From Thermothielavioides terrestris NRRL 8126 (Eukaryota > Ascomycota > Sordariomycetes > Sordariales > Chaetomiaceae), in NCBI RefSeq assembly GCF_000226115.1, contig NC_016460.1, forward strand, positions 2,666,001 to 2,730,000: 64,000 nt of DNA, in the 5' to 3' direction. A program made the translations under genes and the position numbers. Numbering within the stretch: the stretch's first letter is position 1; each line of letters begins with the position of its first letter. This document shows, piece by piece, positions 44,587 through 56,759 of the stretch. The notes beneath the pieces were generated by a model that worked only from the letters and a program-made list of their open reading frames with translations, was not told the origin of the DNA and searched no databases.

Positions 44587-47500
44587 TCACGCCTCCGACA
44601 CTCCGGGGATCCTCTCCTCCCAGAGCTGCAGCACCCCCTTCTCCGTTAACTCCGGCAGCAACCGCACGAGCACCAGCTCCAGCATGCCATACACAAGGTG
44701 TTTGTTGCAGTACGCGTCCGAGAAGACGTCCAGGATGCGCCGCTCAATCTCTTGGAGGATCTCCTCGTCGTCCTCGTCAGGGGGGTGCTTACCCTTATTA
44801 TCTTCGCCATCATCATCAGAAGCAGAAGAAGGAGAAGAAGAAGGAGAAGTAGATGGATCCCCACCAGCATCGCGATCGCGATGGTGATCGCGACGTCCCT
44901 TCTGAGCGCCCTCGCCCGGCGCCAGCCGCGTCGCCGCCCCGGCGCCACCAGCGCAAGAAGCGCTCACATCTTCCTCGCTGGCGGCGGCGCTAGCGTCAAG
45001 GCCAGAAGCAGCAGCAGCAGCAGCAGTGTTAGTGGGACGAGACAGCGATGCAGACGACGGCGGGAGCGGTGGCGGGTGATCGGCGTCAGCAGCGCCAGCG
45101 CTAGTATCGGTGAGAGCGACAAGGCCCTGACCGCCGGTCTTCGGCGTCGGAGCGGGAGCGGACCGCCGGGACTGGTGGGACGGTGAGGTGGAGGAGGAGG
45201 AGGATGATCCTGCACCCGCTCTTGGCCCTTCTTGTCGTGGTGCTTGCCGCATCTGCGCACTAGAGGGAGGAGGAGGCTGTGGCGTCGTCGCCGTTTCGAT
45301 CCGCGCCGGCTTTCCCGTTTCGGTCGCCCTTGTCATCGTTGTCGACGCCGTCGTTGTTCTTGTTGTCGAGAGCCTCGATGTCGATGCGACCTTGTCCCTG
45401 TCCCCGTCCCTGTCATGCTTGCGCTTGCTACTAGCTGTCTTCAGCTCTGCAGATCCTTCCGGTTTTTCCTTCGTCCCCGTCGAAACGGGATTAGCTCGGA
45501 GCGGCAGCAGCAGGCCACCGCCAAAATACAGCCTTCCTATTCCTTTCGGGAGAAGCCCCCAAAGGGCGCTAGCGCACCTACGCTTGAGGGCGCGAAGCTC
45601 CGCGCCGGAAGCGGGCGCGACCAGCGCCGGCTTGCCGGCGGGCATGTTGTTGGGGAACAAGGCGCCCCGCACGCTACGTAGCAGTGGGGGCAGATTGGCC
45701 GGATCCAAGACATGCCGGTGGATGCTGTAAGAAAGGGCCCTATGCTTATGTGAGCAGAACGGAACGCGGCGTGTTTGTCTGGTCAGAGCAAGGAGGGGGT
45801 TTGGGGGCGCCGGTTTGAGGTTATTCATGCGCGGGGGGTTGTCTGTGTGTGTCTTGCACGTCCGCACCCCAGTGCGAATCATGAGGGTGGTGACTGGCCA
45901 GGGACAAGGTTTGGACCTGGTGGATGAGAATGGACCAAAAAGGAGAAGACCGAGACAAGGGGACGATTATCGAGCGAGAAGTGCGGAAGTGGCCGCACAA
46001 ATTGGCGGCTTCAATCAACAGTTTTCCAGCTTGAGCGGCTTGCTTGCCGGGAAGCTCGGTCTGGTCTGAGCCACACAGAGCTCCCTGGCTGGAATGCGGG
46101 GGACAAGGGAACTCGGTGACGCGACAACAGGGGGAGAATGGGCCGCCCAACTCGGGCCTGAGACCCCTGTTTCCTTCTCTCTTCTCTCTCACGTCATGTC
46201 GAGATGACTGTCGAGGACTGCGAGCACTCACGGCAGCAAGAGGCCACAACTCTTAGCCCCGCACCCATGCACCGATGTCACGATGGGCGCTCAGCTGCCC
46301 TGCGGTGGAGGGAGATCGTCCATCGGGCAAGGATGGGAATGGCTTCGACCGGGGAACGGGCACTTGCATGACTCTCGCATATCGGTGCTGAGTGGCTGCC
46401 CCTGCCGGAATGGTATTCCCTGGTGTGACCTATTCTCGTACGAGCAATCTTCGACAACATGGGTAAGGTCGCGAAGACAAGGCCAAGCGAGGACGACGAT
46501 GGGTCTGTCGAACGAAGCATAACTTTGATGTCCAGATGTTGGTCTTGTCATCACCGGGCCCTCGGCGGGGAAGAATCGAGTTCAAGACGGGACAGGGGGG
46601 GTGTTTGATCCCTGTTAAACACCTCCAGCTCGGCGCGTAAATAAGGCTCGTCGATGGATCGTTTGGCAAGCCCCACGGAACTTCTCGTGCAATCAAAGAC
46701 GGCGGCATCGGTAGGGGTTCGCGATTGGCCGAGACTCGCATGCAAGTCGGCCATGACAAGAAAAGCGGCAGCGAGCCGTCGTCTGCGGGTCGCCGATTCG
46801 GCCGCATGACATGTGGGAGATGGGTTGCACCGCATCCATTTTACCCCGAGACCTTGCGCGCAGCCGGACATTGGTGGACGCACTACATCCAGTGACCCGC
46901 AGTTGGCGCGCGGAGGAGGACTTCCAGACATCTGACTGCGAGCCGCACACCCAAAAGATCGCGGGTTTCGTGCGCTAACTGCGGAGTCGCACTTGCGACT
47001 CGGACAGAGTCGCGAAAGACACAGTGATTCGTAGCCGTGAAGTTCCGCCGCCAGGCCCAGTGACTGGCATGCCATGCAGTGTGACGGAACAAGATGCAAA
47101 GGAAGGGCGCGGGAGGGGTGCTGACAGTGGGAAAAGCGAAGAAAACAAAGGGGCGTCCTACCTGTCCAGTATGCCGTCCACGCCGGCGATTCGTCCTGGC
47201 CCCATGACCGCAATCCACTGCAATAATGCCAATGCGCCGCAGAGCCAGGGCATCCGTTCTTCCATCTCGGTAAGATTCGATAGTGCCGACCAGCACCGGA
47301 AGGCCAGCACTGGCAGCTTGGATGACTGTGGACCCGCTTCTGAGGTGCTTGAAAGCCAGATGGACTTGTCACTGGACTCGTGTTGGCCTGCGCTCTTGCG
47401 GAAACTCGCGCCCTGAGAGCCTCGCCGAGGCAGAGAGCTCGACGTCCTCAGGATGGCGACGGCCGTTTTGATGAACGAGACGGCGAGGAAGCACCACTGC

Positions 47501-48587
47501 AGGACGGTCCAGAAGAAGGCTTGGAACGGAAAGCTCCTTGGGCTGTGGGAAGACGCCTTGCTCGACCGCCCAAAACGGTCCTCGCTCTCGGCGGATTTCC
47601 GTCGCTGCGCCGCCCTGGACGCGATGATGAGCAGCTCCCAGACCATCCAGGGCTCCGAGAGTCGGTTGGCCACCGCGTTGCCGAGAATTAGCTCGGAAAA
47701 TATCTGGCCAACCAGGGCGGTTAAACAGCCATTCTCAAGGTCTTCGGTGGGGAGCAGCACGGCCAGGAAGGCGGAGACAAGCAGCTGGCGATAGGCTGCT
47801 TCATTCTCGGCCTGCGCGGCGACGCTTTCGGGGTCCTCTGGCCGGGGGACTGGGGAGAGGGCGGGGAGAGGGCAGAGCGAGTGATAGATCTCGCGCGGGT
47901 CCGTCCTGACTGGCGGCTGGGCGACGGGATCGTGAGCCACTCGATAAGCTGGCGTTCCGAGACGGGTCAGGTCAGCAGCAACACGGGACAGGGTTGCGCG
48001 TTCGGGGGCTCGGGGAGGGCGGGCGGACCGGTGATGTGCCTGTCGAGAAGGTCGGGGAGCTCGTCGAATAACAAGCTCTCCAGGTCCACTTTCCTCAGCC
48101 GCTGCTCGAGGGCGCGGGTGATATGGGCAACGATCTGGACAATCTCGGCGACGAAGGTCTCGTCCGGGGTGATCTTGGCGTACCAGCTCTGCACGTACTC
48201 GCGCAGGACGATGGCGAGCAGGGCGTAGAGCTGCAGATCCACGTCGTTGCGGCTGGTAAGGGGCGGCAGGTCGTCCTCGATGGACGTGGGCGAGTTCCTG
48301 CCCTTGTCGGCCTGCTGCGGGCAGAGGATGCGGCGGACCAGGAAGGCGGTCGCTCTGTCCGAGAGGGGGTCGGCAGACGCCGTGCGCGTCGTTGTCGTCG
48401 TCGTCGTAGCCCGACGAGGGACTGCTGCCTCAGCCTGCCGGGAGGACATGCTGCTGTCCGACGACGCGGGGCCGGCAGGACTTCGCGATGATTTGGATGC
48501 CGCTACTGACTCGGATTGGACGCCCGAAGTGCCCGAGGGCCGCGGTCGAGGAGTCGGGAGACGCGCAGGCGGGGGCTGCGTCGCCAT
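44587..48587 (-). CDS. PXA-domain (PX-associated) protein
   Basis: I join three exons, 48029-48587, 47162-47948 and 44587-45739, into 832 residues. Exon 1 has a disordered N-terminus then the PXA start (LQLYALLAIVLREYVQSWYA, ALEQRLRKVDLESLLFDELP). Exon 2 continues AYRVAHDP, AENEAAYRQLLVSAFLAVLL, and hydrophobic FFWTVLQWCFLAVSFIKTAV, ending GPGRIAGVDGILD plus AG. Exon 3 completes Arg and reads ALSYSIHRHVLDPANLPPLL, then a roughly 240-residue Ser/Thr/Pro/Ala-rich insert, and finally ILDVFSDAYCNKHLVYGMLE. PXA domains occur in sorting nexins and organelle-contact proteins such as Mdm1; a membrane-related role is inferred. Intron 1 has a GTCCGC donor. Intron 2 is 1422 nt, very long for this genome; a two-gene model would cut the domain. 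Confidence 0.72.
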
Positions 48588-49296
48588 GGCGGGGGTGTCG
48601 GGGGGTCTTCTGGGGGCTTCGAAAGCTCAGAGCTGGGTACCCTGCGCCGTCGCCATGCTGCTGTCGCTTTGTTCTGGATTTTCCCTCGCGAGGAGCATTT
48701 CGGAGTCCACTGTAGTAGGCATTCGCTTCTACAGGAACACAGCACCAGCCAGGCAGGTGCGGCAGGCAGTCACACAGCAGTCAAATGCATGAATGCAGAG
48801 GAAGGAAAGGCGGTGAGCCCCGCTCGCTTATCGGACCCATCAGCATAACCCACGTCAATGTTTGAAAATGGCAGGCGGTGAGCTCGCACATCGGCAACCC
48901 ATCAAGTCTCGATGAATACCGACACTACCTAGAGCAGAGGCCAGACAGCTGCTGATTGCAATGTTTTGTGTGGTATCAAGGGATGGCTGAGACCCATCGA
49001 CTTGCTTTCGGGCGCGGTTGAGAATGAGTGACTGTCGCATCGCCCACCCTGTCTGATCATTGATCATCGCGCGCAGGGCCGGGGGCATCCGTGGGATGAA
49101 GTGTCCTGCTGCAGGTGTGCAAATATTTGCTCGTCGTAGACAGGGATCTGTATATGAATCCGTACATACAATGCATGCTAACTTCCATGATACAGTGGCC
49201 GAGTCGAGGTCGGCCTGGCCTACGGATGTTGTACAGGGATACTCGGATACAGGAGGAAGCAGCTCTGGCACTGCGCCCAGCAGACAATGTCGCCCC
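48588..49296. other. PXA upstream / MSS51 downstream spacer
   Basis: A 0.7-kb stretch holding the PXA promoter and the MSS51 3' end. No gene or repeat was seen. Confidence 0.5.
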
Positions 49297-50909
49297 TTAC
49301 TCCTCAGACTTGCGGGTTGCCTCGTACCTGCGGAAGAACCAAGGTCAGCGCTGTAAAAATGTGGCAATCAAGAGACAGCTTGGCTGCGGCACTTACCTCT
49401 TGCCTCTGAACGCCCACACCCCCCAGTTGCCGGCGCTGATGTCCTGGGGATCCAAGTCGTTCAGGTCCCAGCGCAGACTGCGGAACCGGTTCTCGCCGGG
49501 TTCCAGCAGCACGTCGAATTCCCCAGCGGCTGTCTTGTTGACCCAGTCGATGTCGCGCTCCATATCAGCCTGCGTGTAGCCCGTCACGATGATGGGCGCC
49601 TTGGTTTCCAGGAGCATGGGCAGCGTCTCTTCCCACTCGTGCGAGCTGGCCGGGTGGCCCAGACCCGGATGAAACAAGACGAAGCAGTCGAAGTAGGGGT
49701 CGTACGGGTAGAAGTAGCCGGTCTTGTGGATCGTGTGGTAGTAGTCCACGATCGTGCTGATCTTCATCGTCGGCCACACTCTGTCCTCAACGATGGCACC
49801 AAAGGGGTTCGACGCCGTCCGTGGCGGAAGCGGGAACTCGTCGTCTCTGTTGAGCATGCTCTCCGGCCCAATCAAGATCAGGTGGATCCTCGCCCGGGGG
49901 AAGAGATGAGCCAGCTGGACCCAGGCATCTCGTGGTAGCGACGACTCGGCCCGCGCACCAAGAACGAAGATGCGCACCGGCGGCGCCTCGAACCGCAAGC
50001 CCCTCACGTCCATCCCGCCGCCCGACTTTGGCGGATGCAGCGTATAACGAAGCGCTTGTGATCCTGGTCAGACAAGGCCATCCTGCATCCAGCTCAGGCC
50101 CGAAACTTACCGCTGAAGCTCTTGAGGCCCTCCACCGTAAGCCTGCCGCCGGCCTTGATGTTGTAAGGGCTGAGTTCATGGATGATGCTGCCGATCGTGA
50201 CGGGATACGTCAGCAACCGCGTGACTTGTCTCATGCTGCGGTCGTCGTTGATGGCGTTGAAGTTCCGCGTGTACAGGAAGGTGTCCCAGTTGGTCATGTT
50301 GATCAGTGCCTCCTCCATCTGCGGCCCGGCATACTCGAACTCGGGGAAGAAGCGGCCGGACCGGAGGTCGTGGTCATCCTCGTTGATCTGGCGCAGCGTG
50401 TCGCAGATTTGCAGATGCGCCTCGTAGTCATCGGCCCAGTGTTCCTTGCTGCAGTATACCGGGAGGCCGCAGTCCGGACACTCGAAGTCGACATGCGCCG
50501 GCGCCATGGTGCCGCCGGGCTGGTGGTCATGGTGAGGACAGCTCGCGTGCTGCCGGATGAAGGCCGCACGCCGCCGGATCTCGGGAATTGGAGAGTTGGT
50601 GAAGGAGTGGAAGAGATCGTCGGGCGCCAGAACGCGCTTCGACCCGCCGCTGGACGAGCTGAGGCCGGCCTGCGCAGAACCGGACGAGAAGCGCTTCGAA
50701 ACGACATCTCGAGCCGCGGGGGAGGAGCTAAAATTCACGGCATGTCTTGCCTGGGAGCTCTTCGCAGTCAGCGGCCTCTGCTGCTGCCAGGCAGCCTGGA
50801 GAAAGCCATTGGCTGTTGGGGTTCGGCCCTGTCTCCTGAGCGAAATGGAGCATCGCGTGCACACTCTCGATAGCGCTGAGCGCGCTGCAAGCTCGGCAGG
50901 GAGCGCCAT
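49297..50909 (-). CDS. MSS51: Mitochondrial COX1 translational activator Mss51
   Basis: Three exons (50111-50909, 49397-50054, 49297-49327) give 495 residues from ATG 50909; the frame opens upstream only with GTG. The N-terminus is rich in Arg/Ser/Leu (SALSRVCTRCSISLRRQG), fitting a mitochondrial presequence, with a CxxC. A MYND-like zinc finger follows (about 120-165; CPHHDHQ, then CPDCGLPVYCSKEHWADDYE and HLQIC). The body includes FFPEFEYAGPQMEEALINMT, RLLTYPVTIGSIIHELSPYN, LRYTLHPPKSGGGMDVRG and FDCFVLFHPGLGHPASSHEW. Yeast Mss51 promotes COX1 mRNA translation and joins Cox1 assembly intermediates. The last exon supplies only YEATRKSEE. The gene is divergent from RSE1, with 403 bp between ATGs. 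Confidence 0.92.
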
Positions 50910-51041
50910 TGCACTTGGCACGCCCGCTGTCGTCGTGGCTCCTCGACACGCGTTGTTCGTGCTTCCGAACCTTGCCGGTGTTCGAAATAGTTACGGATTA
51001 CCGATTACAGGCGCATCGGGATACCGAGCTCTGTTGCTCGC

Positions 51042-51048
51042 CCAATCA
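51042..51048 (+). promoter_or_regulatory. CCAAT box in the MSS51/RSE1 shared promoter
   Basis: CCAATCA, the core bound by the fungal CCAAT-binding (HAP) complex, lies between the two divergent starts. HAP control would suit the respiratory gene MSS51; this is inference from the motif alone. Confidence 0.35.
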
Positions 51049-51312
51049 GGCCGGTCCATTCAGCCACATCAGATGCCCCGCCCGTCCCCCACCTGGCACC
51101 AGCCCACAGAAAGCTGAAGCGGGATGTGGCTCCAACAGCTGGAGTGGCTTTGTTTGGTGCTCGGTTACACAGTTAACTATTTTTTTTCGCGACTTGCTCT
51201 GGCAAGCTGGAACTCGACGTGCCTTGCAAAACATTGCCTCTCTATCTCGGCCGGCTGCAACGCTTCCTTTCCACAGCATAGCCGCGCCGGCTTCGGCGCA
51301 TCCCCCGGAAGC

Positions 51313-54300
51313 ATGGCGACGACGTCGAACATGTTCCTGTATTCCCTGACGATCCAGCCGCCGACGACCATCACGCAGGCGCTGCTGGGCCAGTTCTCGG
51401 GGACCAAGGAGCAACAGATCATCACGGCTTCGGGCTCGCGTCTGACGCTGCTCCAGCCCGACCCCCGCCAGGGCAAGGTCAACACCCTGATGTCGCACGA
51501 CATCTTCGGCATCATCCGGTCACTTGCCTCCTTCCGCCTCGCCGGTAGCCACAAAGGTGAGTAGCATCGTCGCCACCCCGCCGTTTCTCGGACAATTAGT
51601 GATTCTGGATCCGCTCCGCAGCTGTGGCCGGATGAGCTCCGTTTAGGTTCGCGTCGCGGCCTGCGGATCGCCTGCCGCGTCTCTCTCTGTGTGCCGGACT
51701 GTGCTAAAACGCGTTCTGCACCTAGACTACATCATCCTCGCCACAGACTCGGGCCGCATTGCCATCGTCGAGTACCTGCCCAAGGAGAACCGATTCTCGC
51801 GCATCCACCTGGAGACCTTCGGCAAATCGGGTGTGCGCCGCGTCATTCCCGGCCAGTACCTGGCTGCCGACCCCAAAGGGAGGGCATGCCTGATCGCGTC
51901 CATCGAGAAGAACAAGCTGGTCTATGTTCTGAACCGGAACGCCCAGGCCGAGCTGACCATCTCGTCGCCGCTCGAGGCTCACAAACCTGGGGTTCTGGTG
52001 CTGTCGCTCGTGGCCCTCGACGTCGGCTATGCCAATCCCGTCTTCGCCGCCCTCGAGATCGACTACTCCGAAGCGGACCAGGACCCCACGGGTGAGGCTG
52101 GCAGGGAGGCCGAGGCGCAGCTCGTTTACTACGAGCTCGACCTCGGCCTGAACCACGTCGTGCGCAAGTGGTCCGATACCGTTGACCCGACCTCTTCGCT
52201 TCTCTTCCAGGTACCCGGTGGCAACGACGGGCCCAGCGGTGTCCTGGTCTGCGGCGAGGAGAACGTCACCTACCGCCATTCGAACCAGGAGGCCTTCCGC
52301 GTTCCCATTCCCAGGCGGCGCGGTGCGACTGAGGACCCGCAGAGGAAGCGCACCATCGTGTCCGGCGTGATGCACAAGCTGAAGGGCAGCGCGGGCGCCT
52401 TCTTTTTCCTCCTCCAGACCGACGACGGCGATCTGTTCAAAGTCACGATCGACATGGTGGAAGACAGCGAGGGTAACCCAACTGGCGAGGTGCGCCGGCT
52501 CAAGATCAAATACTTCGACACGATCCCCATCGCCCACAGCCTGTGTATCCTGAAAAGCGGCTTCCTCTTCGCCGCGAGCGAGTTCGGCAACCACCACTTC
52601 TACCAATTCGAGAAGCTCGGAGATGACGACGAGGAACCAGAGTTCACTAGCGACGACTTCCCCACGGACCCTCGGGCTTCCTATAACCCGGTCTACTTCC
52701 ATCCTCGGCCGCTCGAAAATCTCGCGCTTGTCGAGAGCCTCAACTCCATGAACCCCCTGGTCGACTGCAAGGTTGCGAACCTGACGGGCGAGGACGCGCC
52801 GCAGATCTACGCCGTCTGCGGGAACAGGGCGAGGAGCACCTTCCGCATGCTCAAGCATGGCCTTGAGGTGTCCGAAATTGTTGCATCCGAGCTCCCGGGC
52901 ACGCCCTCGGCGGTCTGGACGACCAAGCTCACCAAGTACGATGAATACGACGGGTACATTGTGTTGTCCTTCACCAACGCGACCCTCGTGCTCAGCATTG
53001 GAGAGACAGTAGAGGAGGTAACCGAGAGCGGCTTCCTGACGAGCGTGCCGACCCTGGCCGTGCAGCAGCTGGGCGAAGAAGGCTTGATCCAAGTACACCC
53101 CAAGGGTATCCGGCATATCGTCCAGGGCCGTGTCAACGAGTGGCCAGCCCCTCAGCACCGCTCGATTGTCGCTGCCGCGACGAACGAGAGCCAGGTCGTC
53201 ATTGCTTTGAGCTCCGGTGAGATCGTCTACTTCGAGATGGATGCCGATGGCTCCCTTGCCGAGTACGACGAGAAGAAAGAAATGTCGGGGACGGTCACGT
53301 CACTGAGCCTGGGCAAGGTACCCGAAGGGCTCACGCGGAGCTCATTCCTGGCTGTCGGGTGCGATGACTGCACGGTTCGCATTCTCGGCCTTGATCCAGA
53401 GTCGACGCTGGAGATGAAGTCCATCCAAGCACTGACTTCGGCCCCGTCGTCCCTTTCCATCATGTCGATGGAGGACTCAACTGGCGGCAACACGCTATAC
53501 CTGCACATTGGCCTGCATTCTGGTGTCTATCTGAGGACCGTCTTGGACGAGGTCACGGGCGAGTTGACCGACACGCGTTCCAAGTTTCTCGGCCCCAAGC
53601 CCACCAAGCTCTTCCAGGTGTCGGTGCAGAACCAGCCGTGCGTCCTGGCCCTTAGCTCGAGGCCTTGGCTCGGCTACATGGATCCCCTCTCCAAGAACTT
53701 CGTCATGACACCGTTAAGCTATGCCGAGCTCGAATACGGCTGGAACTTCAGCAGCGAGCAATGCCTTGAAGGCATGGTCGGTATCCATGCCAACTTCCTC
53801 AGGTCAGTCTTCGTCCTTTTCTGTCTTCCCCTTTCCACTGCATGATGATAAAAGGGATTCCTATGCCGTGTGCGGTGAGGCTTGAATACGACTGAGGTCG
53901 TATCAATTGTTCCTTCTGAAGCAGCGTCTCCGGGGCCACCATCTTATCTCGACGATGCCTTTCGGGGTGTGCCGTTGCTGACATGGCTCGCAGGATCTTC
54001 ACGATTGAGAAGCTCGGTGAGACAATGATCCAGAAGTCCATCCCGCTCACATATACCCCAAAGCGACTGGTCAAGCATCCTGAACAGCCGTACTTCTACA
54101 CCATCGAGGCCGACAACAACACCCTGCCACCGGAACTCCGGGCCCAGCTCCTGGCCCAATCCGGTGCCGTGAACGGAGACGCGACGGTCCTGCCGCCAGA
54201 AGATTTTGGTTATCCCCGGGCCAAAGGCCGATGGGCCTCCTGCATCAGCGTTGTGGACCCTGTCAGCGAGGAGCCCCGGGTGCTTCAGAGAGTCGACCTG

Positions 54301-55382
54301 GAGGGGAACGAGGCCGCTGTGAGCGCGGCTGTCGTTCCGTTCGCTAGCCAGGAGGGGGAGAGCTTCCTCATCGTTGGCACCGGGAAGGATATGGTGCTGA
54401 ATCCGCGCCAATTCACCGAGGGGTACATCCATGTTTATCGCTTTCACGAGGATGGCAGAAGTCTCGAGTTCATCCACAAGACAAGGGTTGAGGAGCCTCC
54501 CATGGCTCTCATCCCGTTTCAAGGTCGCCTCCTTGCCGGCATTGGCAAGACTCTCCGGGTCTACGACCTCGGTCTCAGGCAGCTGCTCCGAAAGGCCCAG
54601 GGGGAAGTGGCGCAGCAACTGATCGTGTCGCTGCAGACCCAGGGCAACCGCATCGTTGTGGGCGATGTCCAGCAGGGCGTCACCTACGTCGTCTACAAGC
54701 CTGAGAGCAACAAGCTCATCCCCTTTGTTGACGACACGATCAACCGGTGGACCACCTGCATCACCATGGTTGACTACGAATCCGTCGCCGGCGGTGACCG
54801 GTTTGGCAACCTGTGGATCGTGAGGGCCCCAGAACGGGCCAGCCAGGAAAGCGACGAGCCGGGCTCCGAGGTCCAGCTTCTCCACGCCCGCAGCTACCTC
54901 CACGGCGCGCCCAATCGGCTGAACCTGATGGCCCATTTTTACCCGCAGGACCTGCCCACGAGCATCACCAAGACCAACCTCGTGGTGGGCGGGCAGGACG
55001 TGCTCGTGTGGAGCGGGATCCAGGGCACGGTGGGCGTGCTGATCCCGTTCGTCAGCCGCGAGGACGTGGATTTCTTCCAGAATCTGGAGAGCCACATGCG
55101 GAGCGAGGACCCCCCGCTGGCCGGCCGCGACCACCTGATCTATCGTGGCTATTATGTCCCTGTCAAGGGGGTCATCGATGGCGACCTGTGCGAGCGGTTC
55201 AGCCTGCTACCGAACGACAAGAAGCAGATGATTGCCGGGGAGCTGGACCGCTCGGTGCGCGAGGTCGAGCGGAAGATTTCGGTATGTCTTCCACATTTCT
55301 CTCCGTGACATTTTGTTGCTGGGTGTGCCGCGGTAGCTGACTGACTATGTCTCAGGATATCCGAACCAGGTCTGCGTTCTGA
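51313..55382 (+). CDS. RSE1: Pre-mRNA splicing factor Rse1 (SF3b130)
   Basis: Four exons (51313-51556, 51726-53802, 53994-55281, 55356-55382) encode 1211 residues, the normal length. It starts [20 protein letters not shown]; an in-frame ATG lies 63 codons upstream (51124), but family similarity begins at 51313. The N-terminal beta-propeller region (MMS1/DDB1-like) includes [20 protein letters not shown] and [20 protein letters not shown]; the middle includes [20 protein letters not shown]; the CPSF-A C-terminal domain includes [20 protein letters not shown] and [12 protein letters not shown], and ends with DIRTRSAF in a nine-codon last exon. Rse1/SF3B3 is a three-propeller scaffold of SF3b in U2 snRNP, needed for branch-site recognition. 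The long antisense frames over this gene are shadows. Nothing is missing. Confidence 0.96.
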
Positions 55383-55575
55383 GGTCGCGACGTTGAATTT
55401 TGTGGGCTTGCTTGATTGCGTTACGGGATTTTTTGTGTTAGACATGTGTACGCGGGTTGGCGCTCGGGGGTGGAAACGGCGTTTATTATTGTCACGCTGA
55501 GTGAATGCTTTATCTCCAACGGTTACGAGTGAACCTAACTGATGCTGCAGAGGGATCCGGATTGTGAACACCCGG

Positions 55576-55578
<3 letters not shown>

Positions 55579-55606
<28 letters not shown>
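55579..55606. repeat. (CA)n microsatellite
   Basis: About 14 perfect CA units lie in the 277-bp spacer between the convergent RSE1 and LysM-protein genes. Such tracts are usually length-variable. Confidence 0.9.
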
Positions 55607-55607
<1 letters not shown>

Positions 55608-55659
55608 CCCTCTTTTGTGCCTTCGTGAAGCTCGTTATCCCCGCTCTCTTTCTCTGTCG

Positions 55660-56759
55660 TCAGCTTTTCCACCAACCCAACAGCGCCCCTCCCCCCGCCC
55701 CGCCCTTCCTTGCTTCCCTGCCCTTCTGCCTTCTCTCCAAGCCCTTCTTCTCTCCCACCCGTCCTCCTCCTCCGGAGTATTTCGACCTCGGGATCAGGGG
55801 GTGCTCCCGCTCCCACGCGACGTCGTCCCAGTACCGCTGCACCGCCTCCCCCAGCGCCCACCCGCTCTCCCCCAGGTACACCACCGCCACGTCGTAGTCG
55901 GCCTCCTTGCACGCCACCATCCACCGCCGGATCGCCGTCTTGCGCGCCCGCTCCGCCGCGTCTTCTACCGGGTGCGGCGACAGGCTGGGGCTGGTGCTGT
56001 CGCTGTCGCTATTGCTGCTGCTGCTGCTGCTGTCGGACGGCTGGCGGGGGTGGCCAGCGGTGTTGTTGTTGGTGATATAGGCGGTCGGGATGCGGAGGGT
56101 GTGCCGCGCGAAGAGGAGGTAGTCCGCGTCAGGGGGCAGGTTGTTGTGGCGGCGGAGCACGGCGGCGGGGATGCCGTAGCGCAGGGAGAGGGATTGGATC
56201 GTGTCCGGCGTCGGGTGGGGCGGGTGCCGCAGGTGGTGGATCGTGTAGCCCGGAGGCGAGGAGCTCGCGCTGAGTGTTAGGTCTTCTTTTTCTTCGGGCT
56301 GTGGTGGTGGGGCGGGTGAGAGGGAAGAGGGCAATGGGGAGGAGGGTGTATAAGGTGGTGGAGGAGGAGGAGGAGTCGAGCGGTCGGCGGATGGAGCGAT
56401 GGCCGAGTATGGCGGCGGCGGCGGGTCGTTGTCTGGCCTACTTTCCTCTCGCGGCCTATGTCGTACACGCTGGGCCGTCGGCAGTTCGGCCGGTCCCGAA
56501 GTCTGGCAGTAGGGGCAGTAGCCGAGGAAGCGAGGGTTTCTCTGCACGGATTGGATGAGGTTATGATTAACCCAACCGAAGTCCGGAGGGAGCCGGGGAA
56601 CCAGATATGGAGGCCTACTAGCAGACATCCACCGCATATGATACGGCCGCAGCAGTTGAGTTGCCTAGTCCTGTCGGGTAGGGGTTTCTCCGACGGCGAC
56701 CCCGTGCGGGATGCCGCAGCGAGCAGGGTTGCGCAGGTGCAACAGGCTATCTGTGACAT
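55660..56759 (-). CDS. Cys-pair zinc-ribbon-like plus LysM protein
   Basis: Two exons, 56619-56759 and 55660-56541, give 340 residues. There is no signal peptide. The N-terminus has four Cys clusters suited to zinc binding: CCTC (6-9), CC (36-37), CGGC (42-45) and CPYC (56-59), joined by the splice that brings RNPRFLGYCPYC next to IICGGCLL. A Pro-rich linker (with PPPPPPPY) leads to a LysM domain at about 145-200: YTIHHLRHPP, DTIQSLSLRYGIPAAVLRRH, NNLPPDADYLLFARHTLRIP. The C-terminus has a Ser run (CTG microsatellite on the opposite strand) and the helix RRWMVACKEADYDVAVVYLG. LysM usually binds chitin-like glycans outside the cell; an intracellular zinc plus LysM layout, as in LYSMD-type proteins, suggests a different ligand. 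Confidence 0.8.

Noticed and set aside
51722..55134. Antisense frames of 478 and 396 codons over RSE1
   Set aside because: They mirror the strong codon bias of the conserved RSE1 coding strand, carry no domain and cross its introns.
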